A DNA stretch of 17,995 bases from Gracilaria caudata. Taxonomy: Eukaryota > Rhodophyta > Florideophyceae > Gracilariales > Gracilariaceae. Within the stretch, counting starts at the first letter, position 1. Each line of letters begins with the position of its first letter. Made by a program: the position numbers and the translations under genes. The notes under the pieces are model-generated. The model was given only the letters and a program-made list of their open reading frames with translations. It had not been told where the DNA came from and searched no databases. The stretch covers positions 1 through 17,995 of the forward strand of contig JASCIV010000503.1 in the NCBI GenBank assembly GCA_030374735.1, read 5' to 3'. Shown piece after piece: positions 1-8,081 of the stretch.

Positions 1-15
1 ACCAGTCCTTGCATA

Positions 16-921
16 ATGACTTCAAACACCGTTGAGACTGAAAAGTACGTTGAAGTGGATCTTCCGGAACATGAGCATTGTCTTTTGGAAAAGGTTCTCA
101 TACCGAGGAATGCTAGAGTGGTTGCTTTTCGCGGATCGAGATCAGCCGGTACAGACGCGCAGATTAAGGTCGTCCACACAATGTCCAACAAAGAAGACAA
201 TGTAGCCAAGTTGCTTTCAAAGGGATCAATTCAGAAACGGTTGTGGCGCCAAATTGCGAAAAACCGCACTACAGAGAATGAGAACCAAAGAAAGAGGCAC
301 AAGAGGCAGCGGTTGTCCGAACCGCCAGGTGCAAGGGCTCATCGACTTGCAAAACGCCGAAAATGGTACGCAAAAAAGAAAAAGGACAAGAAATTGCCCG
401 ACAGGAAGGTTTCTGAGTCCACTGAAAACAGTCATTTTTCAAATTCTGGGACGCAAAGCTCGTATGATTCTCCTTACAACTCCCTATCTACAAACGATAT
501 GAGTCACACTCTGGGTACAGAATCAAGCTCCGTAGATGCCATAGACACTCGTAATCAGAATTCTTCACCTTCCGTAGCCCAAACAGAATCCGAGTTGCAG
601 GGGGGATCGTTGAGTGGCTCGAGCAATTCGTTTCTTTACGAGATTCATGAGTACATTTATTCCCTCAAATTTTACCGCCACATATTGTGCCAGTCAACGA
701 AATACCGCATTCAAATTTCAAAGTACTAAACATTTCAGACGGGAACAAATTGAGGCTCACAAGCGGACCTGATGATTGCACAGGTGATGGGTAAAGACCA
801 ATTCGGTAAATGCTACATAATCCAAGTGAGAGATGCGCAAAGGGGTTCGCTTTATGCTCTCTTCAAATTTGTGTTTCACGGTCCCACGGATTATTCGCAC
901 AAGCCAGTGGCGTGTGCATAG
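16..921 (+). pseudogene. Unrecognised basic protein with broken reading frame
   Basis: I do not recognise this protein. The first frame is open at 16-729. It has an acidic N-terminus, then a strongly basic block at about residues 75-135 rich in Arg and Lys (nuclear-localisation-like), then a Ser/Thr/Asn-rich tail. At a run of six G at 600-605 the coding look moves to another frame, which reads VEWLEQFVSLRDS, meets a TGA at 648-650, and continues to about 790. A third frame then opens with ATG at 772 and runs to TAG at 919-921, reading GKDQFGKCYIIQVRDAQRGS. These pieces look like one ancestral gene broken by two shifts and a stop. A decayed transposon-encoded protein is possible but not shown. 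An intron-split gene is the alternative. Confidence 0.35.
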
Positions 922-1014
922 TTTACAACAGCATCTTAATCGAAACTGTTAGAACACACCGTGCGTAATCACTGATGCAAATAAAACCATGAGGTTCTGC
1001 TGCTGCCAATCCCA

Positions 1015-1626
1015 TTGTGCTGGTTTCTCAACTGCTCTACGCGATTTATGCGCGGTTTCGAGAACGCAGAGCTCCAGACCCCTCGACCACATGGAAATAC
1101 GCTACATAACCTCACATGGGAAAGTGCAAGCCCATGGGTTCTTGTTTGGTCAGGAGTCAAACATGAAAGTCTGAATGCAAGGGAGAGAGAACTCTTTGTT
1201 CGAATCGAATTGCTTCACAACTGTATTCCGTTCTGGAACGCCTGTCGACTGGGTATTGGGGAAGCAAACAATTCGGCGATGAGCTGGGACACAGTGAAAG
1301 GCAAGCTGAACCGAGTGGGGGGAAGCGTAAACGAAAGAGTTCGCGCATGCCACAGTAATCCAAAAAAAGGTGATGAACAACTTTCGGAGGCAGACGGTGA
1401 GAAGACAGGAAAAAAAACTGTGAAGAATGTCGGTAGACGTGCGATGGAAAAACAAGAATGTGGCTACTACTGGAGTAAAAAATACAAAGTCGGAGGAGGG
1501 ATCTCGCCCAAAGTAGTATTTGAAGAGCTGCTCCAGAACGCGGGTCATCGATCTGTTGCTGGCCGAATTAAAGAATGTTGCGATGTTTTGGTTGTACGCA
1601 CACAAGCAAGTCAGGTTACAAAGTAG
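1015..1626 (+). CDS. Hypothetical protein, 203 codons, unrecognised
   Basis: This open frame of 203 codons ends in TAG. The middle (about residues 40-100) contains WESASPWVLVWSGVKHESLN and RERELFVRIELLHNCIPFWN, which look like folded protein. The second half is rich in Lys, Glu and Gly, with a Cys near residue 150. No family is recognised. It follows the broken basic protein at 16-921 and may be a later part of the same decayed locus. The true start is uncertain: ATG at 1015 is simply the first in frame. A long antisense frame overlaps it, so openness alone is weak support. Confidence 0.25.
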   Translation: MCWFLNCSTRFMRGFENAELQTPRPHGNTLHNLTWESASPWVLVWSGVKHESLNARERELFVRIELLHNCIPFWNACRLGIGEANNSAMSWDTVKGKLNRVGGSVNERVRACHSNPKKGDEQLSEADGEKTGKKTVKNVGRRAMEKQECGYYWSKKYKVGGGISPKVVFEELLQNAGHRSVAGRIKECCDVLVVRTQASQVTK

Positions 1627-1756
1627 AGCTGAGCAAAGGCGGATTTTGGTAAATTACCTCAAGGTAGACGGGAGAAGCGTGTGCTCACGAGGCGTGTCTC
1701 AGCGCACGAAGAGTTAGAAAGTATGAGCAGCAATTGCCATCTAAATCGAGAGGCAT

Positions 1757-2349
1757 CTATTGGTGCAAAGGTTCTTTTCGGAGAGTAGACGTCACAAGAT
1801 TCGAAAAAGGAAAACAGCGTTTAACATTCGGGTGATAACGCCCTGAATGGAGACAAATTCTCGCCTCCCGAGAGCTCATGTCGGACGGAACAGACGAGTA
1901 GATTGCGGTTATGACCCACGACGAAATCGCAGCAAGGAGAGTAGTGGTGATTGGGTCGACGAGAGTGACGACTATGGTTATCAGAAAGATTCTCTTGACA
2001 TGCAGCAGCATCTAGGCGATGAAGGCGACCAGTGCGAACAGGAAGGAAGAGCGGGAATGGTAGCGTGTAGAAGAAGAAATCGCGACACATGGAGAGCACG
2101 ACTTGGTAGCGAATTGTGGCGACACCGTTCTCGGCGTTCGCCGCAACGGCGGCGGGCTCTAGTGCGCAGCAGGCTGCGGTGGCGGCGACGGCAAGGATGA
2201 CGGGAAGGCCGGGAAGGAAGAAGGGGCTCGATTGTGAAGCGGAACAAGTTGGCTTGGTTGGGAGAGGGTGGAATGTACAGTATTTGACAGCTTACCGAAA
2301 TGGCTCCCTGCGTGCGCTGTATCCAGTGGAGGATCCCCACTGCACGCAT
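1757..2349 (-). pseudogene. Multi-pass membrane protein remnant, MARVEL-like layout
   Basis: On the minus strand an ATG at 2349 starts a short exon of 18 codons (MRAVGILHWIQRTQGAIS) that runs into a GTAAGC donor. After a possible 43-nt intron the same phase reads FFLPGLPVILAVAATAACCA, a first membrane segment. The coding look then changes frame near 2060 to RSSFLFALVAFIA (second segment), a TAG at 2012-2014, and RIFLITIVVTLVDPITTTLL plus AAISSWVITAIYSS (third segment). An Asp in a long third segment followed by small residues recalls four-span MARVEL/CASP-type proteins. That family call is inference from layout, not alignment. No fourth segment is seen before the stop at 1757, and the frame change and TAG suggest decay. 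An upstream TATA box on the same strand supports a real gene. Confidence 0.33.
2253..2295 (-). other. Possible 43-nt spliceosomal intron
   Basis: Read on the minus strand, this segment starts GTAAGC and ends CCAACCAAG after a pyrimidine-rich stretch. Removing it joins two stretches in the same phase and removes an in-frame TAA that begins inside the donor. The length is very short for an intron, so it is only a candidate. Confidence 0.3.
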
Positions 2350-2394
2350 ATCGACTGGCTGAACCACACCGTTCAAACTCTGCTCTCGCGTTGG

Positions 2395-2600
2395 CCTCTA
2401 TCCACGGACACCACCCCTTCCCTTTCCTTTCCCCTCCCAGCTCCTCCTTATAGCCACTCCACCTCTGCCGCAGTTCTCTCCATCCGGCGACAACCAACCC
2501 CCCCTGCCAAACCGCCCCACTCCCCGTCGAAACTCCCGCCCGCACCGCCCTTCCACTCAGCGACTACAGTCCCCTTACTGCAACGCCACCGTCTACGTAC
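2395..2600. other. Pyrimidine-rich strand-biased tract
   Basis: The plus strand is dominated by C and T for about 200 bases, for example CCTTCCCTTTCCTTTCCCCT at about 2415. This produces long proline- and serine-rich plus-strand frames (2116-2871) that I do not consider genes. The tract lies in the upstream region of the minus-strand membrane-protein remnant and may be promoter or leader sequence. A similar tract lies at 8100-8330 in front of the repeat protein. Confidence 0.45.
2446..2453 (-). promoter_or_regulatory. TATA box candidate for the membrane-protein remnant
   Basis: The minus strand reads CTATAAGG about 95 bp upstream of the ATG at 2349, a normal distance for a TATA box plus a short leader. 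It sits in an otherwise GC-rich, strand-biased region. Confidence 0.35.
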
Positions 2601-2871
2601 CCTCTCTAGGCCTTTCTGCAGGCTCGCGAAAGGGACGACGCTTTTCCCTGCCTGTCGAGAATGGCCATCTGTCCGAAAGTCATGTTACCGATGCGCAGAC
2701 CTTAACAATGCCCTGCCGCAATGCTCATTCCAGCAGCGAGACCATCGATGTCTGCCCACCACCACTGCTTCCGCCAGTGCTGCCTACTCCATAGGAGGCT
2801 TTCACCCGCAGAAAATCAATGGCTTCTTCGATTATCTTGCGTCACCGCATCCCAAACAACTCTACCATTGA

Positions 2872-3700
2872 TATATATGGTCTCAGATTGCGAGCGCTCA
2901 CCATTATCTGACAAGCCATCCGCGAACCGACCCCGATTCATTTCAAACAGGCGGCCTCTAGACTGCCTGGGAGACCTGCCGGCTTCTATCATTGTTACGC
3001 AACTACCAGACAGATATATGCCACATGATTCAACCAGTTCCACTCTGGAACTGCACCCGTCATCGCCGATGGCTACCATTCAATCTCCTTCGCCGAACGT
3101 GTCAACGTCGTTGAGATAACCGTCGCCGTCGCCTAACAAATTAAACAGTAACATCAAGAATCATAACATTACCTCTATTTCCGCGTTATCCGTACGACCG
3201 TAACAGCAGACAATTTTGGCAATGTGTCTACCTAGGAATCATTCCTCCACTGGAAGATCTGTCAGGGATGAGCCAATGACACTACTACCACGGGTGCTTA
3301 GTTGCCAATATCATAAACCCACGCTATTGCTCTACGAGTCACCGCCAAGCTTCATAATCCGAGTTTTACTGCGACCAGACATGAGCAGCGTATATCACGA
3401 TCTAGATCTGGAAACCGCCAGCCTTTACCCAGCTGATGCGCGCCCTGTCGAACGATTCATTCTCAAGTCGATTTCTGTTTCTCTCAATTTACATCCCCGA
3501 CCGCGACTTCCTTCTTACACCCGATATTGCGCTGTACATAAGCTTACCCACCCCCTTAACATCATTCGCAAGCCGAGAACACGAACCGTGCGCTGATCGC
3601 CTGGATTCACGCGTGTAACGAGAACAAAATCAGCGTCAGCGCCTCTGCTATTTTCGCTGCAGAGAAACAGCATACACAGCAGCGTCACAAGTCGCTTAAA
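2872..3700. other. No convincing gene
   Basis: Several frames of 60-130 codons cross this stretch on both strands, but none shows a recognisable motif, domain or sustained composition. I see no RNA gene, repeat array or promoter that I can defend. Confidence 0.4.
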
Positions 3701-4012
3701 ATGCGCGCTATGGCTTCGGAACTGTCCACAGTGGCCACCGAGCCAACGTTTTACATCAATTTTGCTCCTACCTCTACCTCAGCTGCTAATCTGACCGTAT
3801 CGAGATCCAATTCCGAGCCTGGTGTTGCTAATGGTATGAAATCCGGAGACTCCCAACGGCAAATATCCGCAATCCTAACAAACCTTCTCGTCCCTGGCGA
3901 TTTGCGATCCCGACAACAACCCTTTTGCGGAGAGCAAGCCACATTGCTCGGACAATGGATTTCAGCGCAACCGGCTATGCAGCCACAGCAGCTCATGGTT
4001 CATGCTGCCTGA
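3701..4012 (+). CDS. Hypothetical Ser/Thr-rich then Gln-rich ORF, possible N-terminal part of the Q-rich gene
   Basis: This is a frame of 103 codons from ATG at 3701 to TGA at 4010-4012. The first third is Ser/Thr/Ala-rich, the middle has QISAILTNLLVP, and the end turns glutamine-rich (ISAQPAMQPQQLMVHAA). It lies in the same phase as the Q-rich frame at 4115-4963, separated by three in-frame TGA codons in about 100 bases. It may therefore be the N-terminal part of that gene, separated by decay or by an intron; a GTACGT donor-like sequence follows the stop at about 4018. No domain is recognised. Confidence 0.3.
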   Translation: MRAMASELSTVATEPTFYINFAPTSTSAANLTVSRSNSEPGVANGMKSGDSQRQISAILTNLLVPGDLRSRQQPFCGEQATLLGQWISAQPAMQPQQLMVHAA

Positions 4013-4114
4013 CCGAGTACGTACTGTTCGTTTTACTATGCCTGAGTCAGATGTTGCTGCTGAATAGGCACGCGCCAAGACCTGGTTCGAATATACTGTG
4101 GACTGGGAGGACAT

Positions 4115-4963
4115 GTGTTCGAAAACGTGAAAAGGGAACTTGCCTTGCGGACCGCCAAAGTCAACAGGGTGGGGTATCGGAGAGGGTTGTACAATTGCTT
4201 CGCTCTGCGGACGGGTCTCTTGAGATTATATACGTTTGGTCTGCTCTGGGGCACAAAGAACGAGATTATTATCGGACTATTGTTGCCAACGTCGCAGAAG
4301 GCCATGTCCTCATGGACCAAGTCAAGTTTGTCGTTGGCAACTTCTGTCGTTGGCAACGAAGGTTATAGTTGTACCCAAGGTTATAGTCAAGATGATATGC
4401 TTCAAATACAGAAGCAGAAACAGATCAATAAGAGACGACAAGCAACTGCAGCCCTGCATGCTACTGCTCAGAACCCACAAGTTCCCCACCCCTCATATAC
4501 ACCAAAGCAGCTGCAAGAGCAGTCAGCAAACGGTGCGGCCGCCCAGGTTGTAGAGGATGCTACGAAGATTGCCGCGGCGGATGCCATACAACCTCAAGGT
4601 CAGGAAGCACAGTCAAAGCCGAGGATGCTGAAAGACAATCAGAAGCAGATGCAAAGCAGACGCTGCTGTTGCGGTTGCCAACCGCAACAGCAGCGGCAAC
4701 AATATCAACAAGAGCAAATTCGTCGGCAACAGCAACATCAAATTTCGAAGGAGCAATTTCAGCGACACGCTCACTTCTTCCCGTTCATTCAACACCCGCA
4801 ACCCACAAATCATAATAATATGCACGTGACGCAAATGGGGAGGATGGACAAGAATGGGATGAACATTCATCGTCCTGCTAGATCGCTGACAAATCAGATA
4901 CAAGCTTGGTCTCCAAAGGTCTTAGACAGTCAGGAAGTAATGTACAGATATCGCAAGGATTGA
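4115..4963 (+). CDS. Glutamine-rich low-complexity protein, first part
   Basis: This frame of 282 codons becomes convincingly coding from about residue 85 (GYSQDDMLQIQKQKQINK). It continues as a Gln/Ala/His/Asn-rich protein with clusters such as QQQRQQYQQEQIRRQQQHQ around residues 195-215. Such composition is common in transcriptional co-regulators and other disordered nuclear proteins, but no domain is visible and I assign no function. A Cys-rich patch (CCCGC, about residues 184-188) comes from one arm of a perfect inverted repeat, and the QPQQQR that follows comes from the other arm. The frame ends at TGA 4961-4963, while an alternative frame reads NVQISQGLIDSMGLRNASSP across the end, so an indel near 4940 is likely. 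The part before residue 85 may not be coding. Confidence 0.4.
   Translation: MFENVKRELALRTAKVNRVGYRRGLYNCFALRTGLLRLYTFGLLWGTKNEIIIGLLLPTSQKAMSSWTKSSLSLATSVVGNEGYSCTQGYSQDDMLQIQKQKQINKRRQATAALHATAQNPQVPHPSYTPKQLQEQSANGAAAQVVEDATKIAAADAIQPQGQEAQSKPRMLKDNQKQMQSRRCCCGCQPQQQRQQYQQEQIRRQQQHQISKEQFQRHAHFFPFIQHPQPTNHNNMHVTQMGRMDKNGMNIHRPARSLTNQIQAWSPKVLDSQEVMYRYRKD
4282..4682. repeat. Four scattered copies of GTTGSCAAC
   Basis: GTTGCCAAC occurs at 4282-4290 and 4674-4682, and its reverse complement GTTGGCAAC at 4333-4341 and 4349-4357. The two middle copies belong to a short tandem duplication (TGTCGTTGGCAAC twice). The last copy sits at the loop of the 4661-4695 hairpin. Confidence 0.6.
4661..4695. 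repeat. Perfect 16-bp inverted repeat with 3-nt loop
   Basis: Bases 4661-4676 (CGCTGCTGTTGCGGTT) are exactly complementary to 4680-4695 (AACCGCAACAGCAGCG), with GCC between. It lies inside the Q-rich coding frame; one arm encodes Cys codons and the other the Gln codons. It could form a strong hairpin in RNA or a cruciform in DNA. Confidence 0.85.
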
Positions 4964-5006
4964 TTGATTCGATGGGACTGCGCAACGCATCATCGCCAAT
5001 TTAGGC

Positions 5007-5411
5007 ATGTCAACCTCTATACCCTATTCCCATATGTTCCAACCGCAAGAACTTCAGCACGTGCAGCAGCAGGTCGAACAACAGCACTTGCGACAGCAGC
5101 AGCGGGGCCTGATGGGACATGTCAATCCTGCACCGAACTCGTACGGTTGGGGGGGTTATAATCTGAACGCATTTGTGGCGCAAAACCCTCAGTCGCATGG
5201 TTTGCCTGGAGGGCGGTCTACCGCACCTGGTTTCGGAGGCAATGCTGCCACAGATGGGGGCAGAGGCTTTGGAGCGAAATGGATATTTGGGGAAAATAAG
5301 GTAAACGCACCAAGATTCCCAGCCCAGTTCACCAGCGAGAATATTGACCATTCGACTCTTGGAAAGCGCTCATTTTTTGTGTTTGTCGGACGAGGCGTGA
5401 CATGTACTTAA
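5007..5411 (+). CDS. Glutamine- and glycine-rich protein, C-terminal part
   Basis: This frame of 134 codons in a different phase continues the Q-rich character of 4115-4963: MFQPQELQHVQQQVEQQHLR, then RQQQRGLMGHVNPAPNSYGW. It then becomes Gly/Asn-rich with GGRGFGAKWIFGENK near residue 90, and ends at TAA. The phase is open from about 4974, before the ATG, which fits one gene broken by an indel or intron between 4930 and 5000. The run FGENK is followed by GTAAAC, a weak donor-like sequence, so the last 40 residues may not all be coding. No family is recognised. It converges on the ATP-citrate lyase gene. Confidence 0.4.
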   Translation: MSTSIPYSHMFQPQELQHVQQQVEQQHLRQQQRGLMGHVNPAPNSYGWGGYNLNAFVAQNPQSHGLPGGRSTAPGFGGNAATDGGRGFGAKWIFGENKVNAPRFPAQFTSENIDHSTLGKRSFFVFVGRGVTCT

Positions 5412-5926
5412 AGGGAGGCTAAGGTTCGCTAGGAGAGGTCGTTGTTACGGTGGCGTCAAAATCCCAAATCAAGGGAATTAGGACGAGTTAAGGGTGTGCA
5501 ATGCTGGGGAGACACATGAAAGGGTTAAGGTGTTGCTGATGTTCGTGGAAGCCAGAAATGCCATCGCGAAGCATGCAATTGTGAACTGGCAGGGTCGCCA
5601 CAAATATAGAGAGAACCTTGTACACAACGCTCCGACCATGAGCCCTGATCATGAGCCTTACTGCCGAGTAAGGCATCATATATCTATGTACAAGAAATCT
5701 TTAACTGTGACACAACTGTAACTATAAGACACCTATGTATATCGCTCGCTTATTATCATTCTATTGTATCCACAGCATGACGACTGAGAAATGATCTGGG
5801 CCCCTTCTGCAACAGTACCTACTAGAGCGGGTAGAGGATACAGTTTTCTATTTCGTGCGATGATGGCCACGTTGCCATTCAGCTTTGTTTGTATCGTGAG
5901 TAAAGTTTGTTTGCTACGATTCCTAT
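5412..5926. other. Intergenic region between convergent genes
   Basis: This stretch separates the 3' ends of the Q-rich gene (+) and ATP-citrate lyase subunit A (-). Short frames of 60-75 codons on both strands show no features. I see no clear terminator, repeat or RNA gene. Confidence 0.45.
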
Positions 5927-7293
5927 TCACTCTTCGTAACCCTGTCCAATCCATCGAATGCCAAGAGAAGCAATATGAGTCATGTTTGTCTCGGGTTCGT
6001 AAACCTCGATAGGAATATCAAGTGTATTTCCAAGATCCCTCATGAGTTGAAGACCAGCCTTATGATTGGGGCCCCCGCGTCGAACGAACACCTTAACGTT
6101 TTCTATCTGTAGCTTTCCATGAAGATCAGTTAAAGCTTGTTGTAAACCTCCAAGCGTAGCTGCAATATCACTGAAATTAGCAACACCACCTCCGCACAAT
6201 AAAGCACGACGGCCTCCATCTGCATTTCTTGTTACGAGCCCCAAAAGCGTCCTGGCGTAGAAGTAAGTCTCTTGTTCTTTTGGATTGCCAGAATATTCGG
6301 CATAATTGCCGAGCTCATCACCGTAGCCAGGTTGAACAACTTGATCTGCGTATATGACAGAGGCTCCACCTCTGGCAACTATAGTCCACATACTTCCATC
6401 CGGACTAAGCACAGTGAGTTTCAATGAAGCGCCAGATTTATCATCCATGGATTGCACGATTCTTTCTTCATCACACTTTTCACGACCCCAGGGTTCTGGG
6501 AATTCAAGGTCCGAACCCCAAACCTTAGCGTTTTTAAAAGCAGCATACGAATCTAGCTCAACCCGAGAATCAAGAATTGGGGGCAAATCCGACTTATCTA
6601 AGGCGAATGGATTCATCTCCAACAAGGGCGTATCCAATTCCACATAAGTTTCAAAACATGCTGTAATAAAGGCAGTCAATACAGGCTTGATGTTCTCTGT
6701 AAGATCAGCACCTTCAAGAAGTGGAAGGACGTGCTGGTCACGATCAATGCTCGATTCTGAATCTGGTTTTCTACAGGAAACGATTACTGATTTGACCTTG
6801 TCCCCATTATCTTCGATGTCAATTCCGCCACACGCTCCGAAACTGAGGCGATATCCCTGACGAACTGTTTGAATACAAATATAAAATTCGTGCTGATGCG
6901 AGACGAACGGTTCAATGAGGAAGGTTGTGATCACTCCTTTGACTCCGAATACTTCAATCTCTGGTCCCATACGCTCCTCAATAAAAGTTTGAGCTTTTTG
7001 ATAGTCGGCATTGAGTAATACCAGATTATTCTTTCCGCGTTTTCCGAACAACATGTCTGGTTTTACGACGAGTTTGGTCGTAAGTAACCAGGGATGCTGC
7101 TGAGATAGATTTGAATAGAATACTTGGGAGTTGAAGGCGCTCTCAATGCTGATATTGAAACCTATGCTGCGGATATAATTGAAGTGGGTGATGTGTGTAG
7201 TCCAGCGCCGCCGAGCTTAATGCCCTTTACTTTCTTGAGACGACGGGTGACGAGAGGCTTTCCATCATATTCTCTGATCTTCTTCCGTGCCAT
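5927..7293 (-). CDS. ACLA: ATP-citrate lyase subunit A (citrate-binding, ATP-grasp subunit)
   Basis: With subunit B, this enzyme cleaves citrate with ATP and CoA to acetyl-CoA and oxaloacetate in the cytosol, feeding lipid and isoprenoid synthesis. The N-terminus MARKKIREYDGK at 7293 is the hallmark of plant/algal subunit A. Then come LVVKPDMLFGKRGKNNLVLL (start of the ATP-grasp region), LLEMNPFAL, and in the C-terminal citrate-binding domain GGGASVIYADQV, ELGNYAEYSG, GGGVANFSDIAATL and VFVRRGGPNHKAGLQLMRDLG. The end is TGA at 5927-5929, and total length is near the family's roughly 420-440 residues. The main body, 5927-7054, is intact. The N-terminal frame stops at TAG 7162-7164, while the downstream frame is open back to about 7220. 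An indel or small intron must therefore lie between these points, and the linker seems about 18-20 residues longer than in plants. Subunit B is not in the window. It is head-to-head with the ENY2-like ORF. Confidence 0.9.
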
Positions 7294-7691
7294 TGATGAA
7301 TAAGGAAATGAAAAGGCGCGCTGTCGAAAAAAGGATGTAGAGAGCGGCTGATGGAAAACCTCAAACGTCACTAAGAGATTGCCTACTATCGCGAGCAAGA
7401 GAGATTGAGCGCAATCGAGCATTGATCAGATAACGTTGTCGATCACCATTTCCCAGTGAGTATATATCGCAAGCAACATACCAGGTGTACGACGTGCCAC
7501 ATGTGTGTGAAATCGTAAGCTATAAATGGCGAATTAGCTGCCTGGTCGCACGTCATGCTCTTGGGAATCCAAAATCTCTTTCATTCTCTGTCCCAGAAGC
7601 AAACATTCGCGGCATTTGCCAGTCACTGTTGGTGCTTCTGCCTAACTATAATTGCGCCGCACAGCGTCGCTCATGTCGTAGCAATTTTTAC
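7294..7691. promoter_or_regulatory. Shared upstream region of two divergent genes
   Basis: About 400 bp separate the start of ATP-citrate lyase subunit A (-) from the ENY2-like start (+). TATATAT at 7461-7467 could serve the minus gene, and TATAAATGG at 7521-7529 lies about 170 bp upstream of the plus gene. The plus frame is actually open from 7485, so a longer N-terminus cannot be excluded. Confidence 0.4.
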
Positions 7692-7829
7692 ATGAAGAGC
7701 GAGGCGTCTGAGAGTAACAAAATGGCGGCTGATCAAGTTGCGAACGTCATTTTGGAACGAATGCAACAGTCTGGGGAGCGTGACCGAATCAAAGAGTGGT
7801 TCATGAATGACTTGCAAACCACCGGTTAG
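7692..7829 (+). CDS. ENY2/Sus1-like protein, N-terminal half
   Basis: ENY2/Sus1 is a small helical protein of the SAGA deubiquitinase module and the TREX-2 mRNA-export complex. From ATG 7692 (or 7722) the ORF reads VANVILERMQQSGERDRIKE then WFMNDLQTTG. This matches the family pattern of a first helix, a conserved G-E-R/K-x-R/N-[IL]-K-E, a second helix and a Gly-Trp. Here the Trp position is TAG (7827-7829), one base from TGG. The same phase continues open to TGA at 7965-7967, starting ISALLEKAAQLC, but I cannot recognise the second half of the family there. A GTTAGA donor-like sequence at the stop leaves a phase-1 intron possible. The call rests on about 30 residues. A decayed copy or an intron-split gene are both open. 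Confidence 0.45.
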   Translation: MKSEASESNKMAADQVANVILERMQQSGERDRIKEWFMNDLQTTG

Positions 7830-8081
7830 ATATCTGCTTTGCTCGAGAAAGCCGCGCAACTGTGTTCTTCAAACGACAGGTCAACCTCGGAGAACAGTTC
7901 CGGAGTGGATGCCTCTTTATCATCACATGCAGATCAGCTTACTTTGAGACGCATGTCGTCGCAGTGATGTAAAGATGCAGCATCTAGGTACGCATCTTGT
8001 CCGCCAGATGCTCAAAATGTTAGATATCTGCTAACGCCCGCATGACACGTTTCTCGTTTTGGTTGAGTTTGACCAAATTCG

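Noticed and set aside
1150..1605. 151-codon minus-strand frame
   Set aside because: Shadow of the plus-strand frame 1015-1626; neither is strong, but the plus frame is longer and better composed.
1847..2200. Arg-rich plus-strand frame of 117 codons
   Set aside because: It is antisense to the hydrophobic minus-strand segments, which explain the composition better.
2116..2871. 251-codon proline/serine-rich plus-strand frame
   Set aside because: It follows from the C/T-rich tract, which lacks stops by composition; no motif or start context supports a gene.
4083..4096. GGTTCGAAT, similar to a tRNA B box
   Set aside because: No TCC after it, and no A box or cloverleaf at the right distance.
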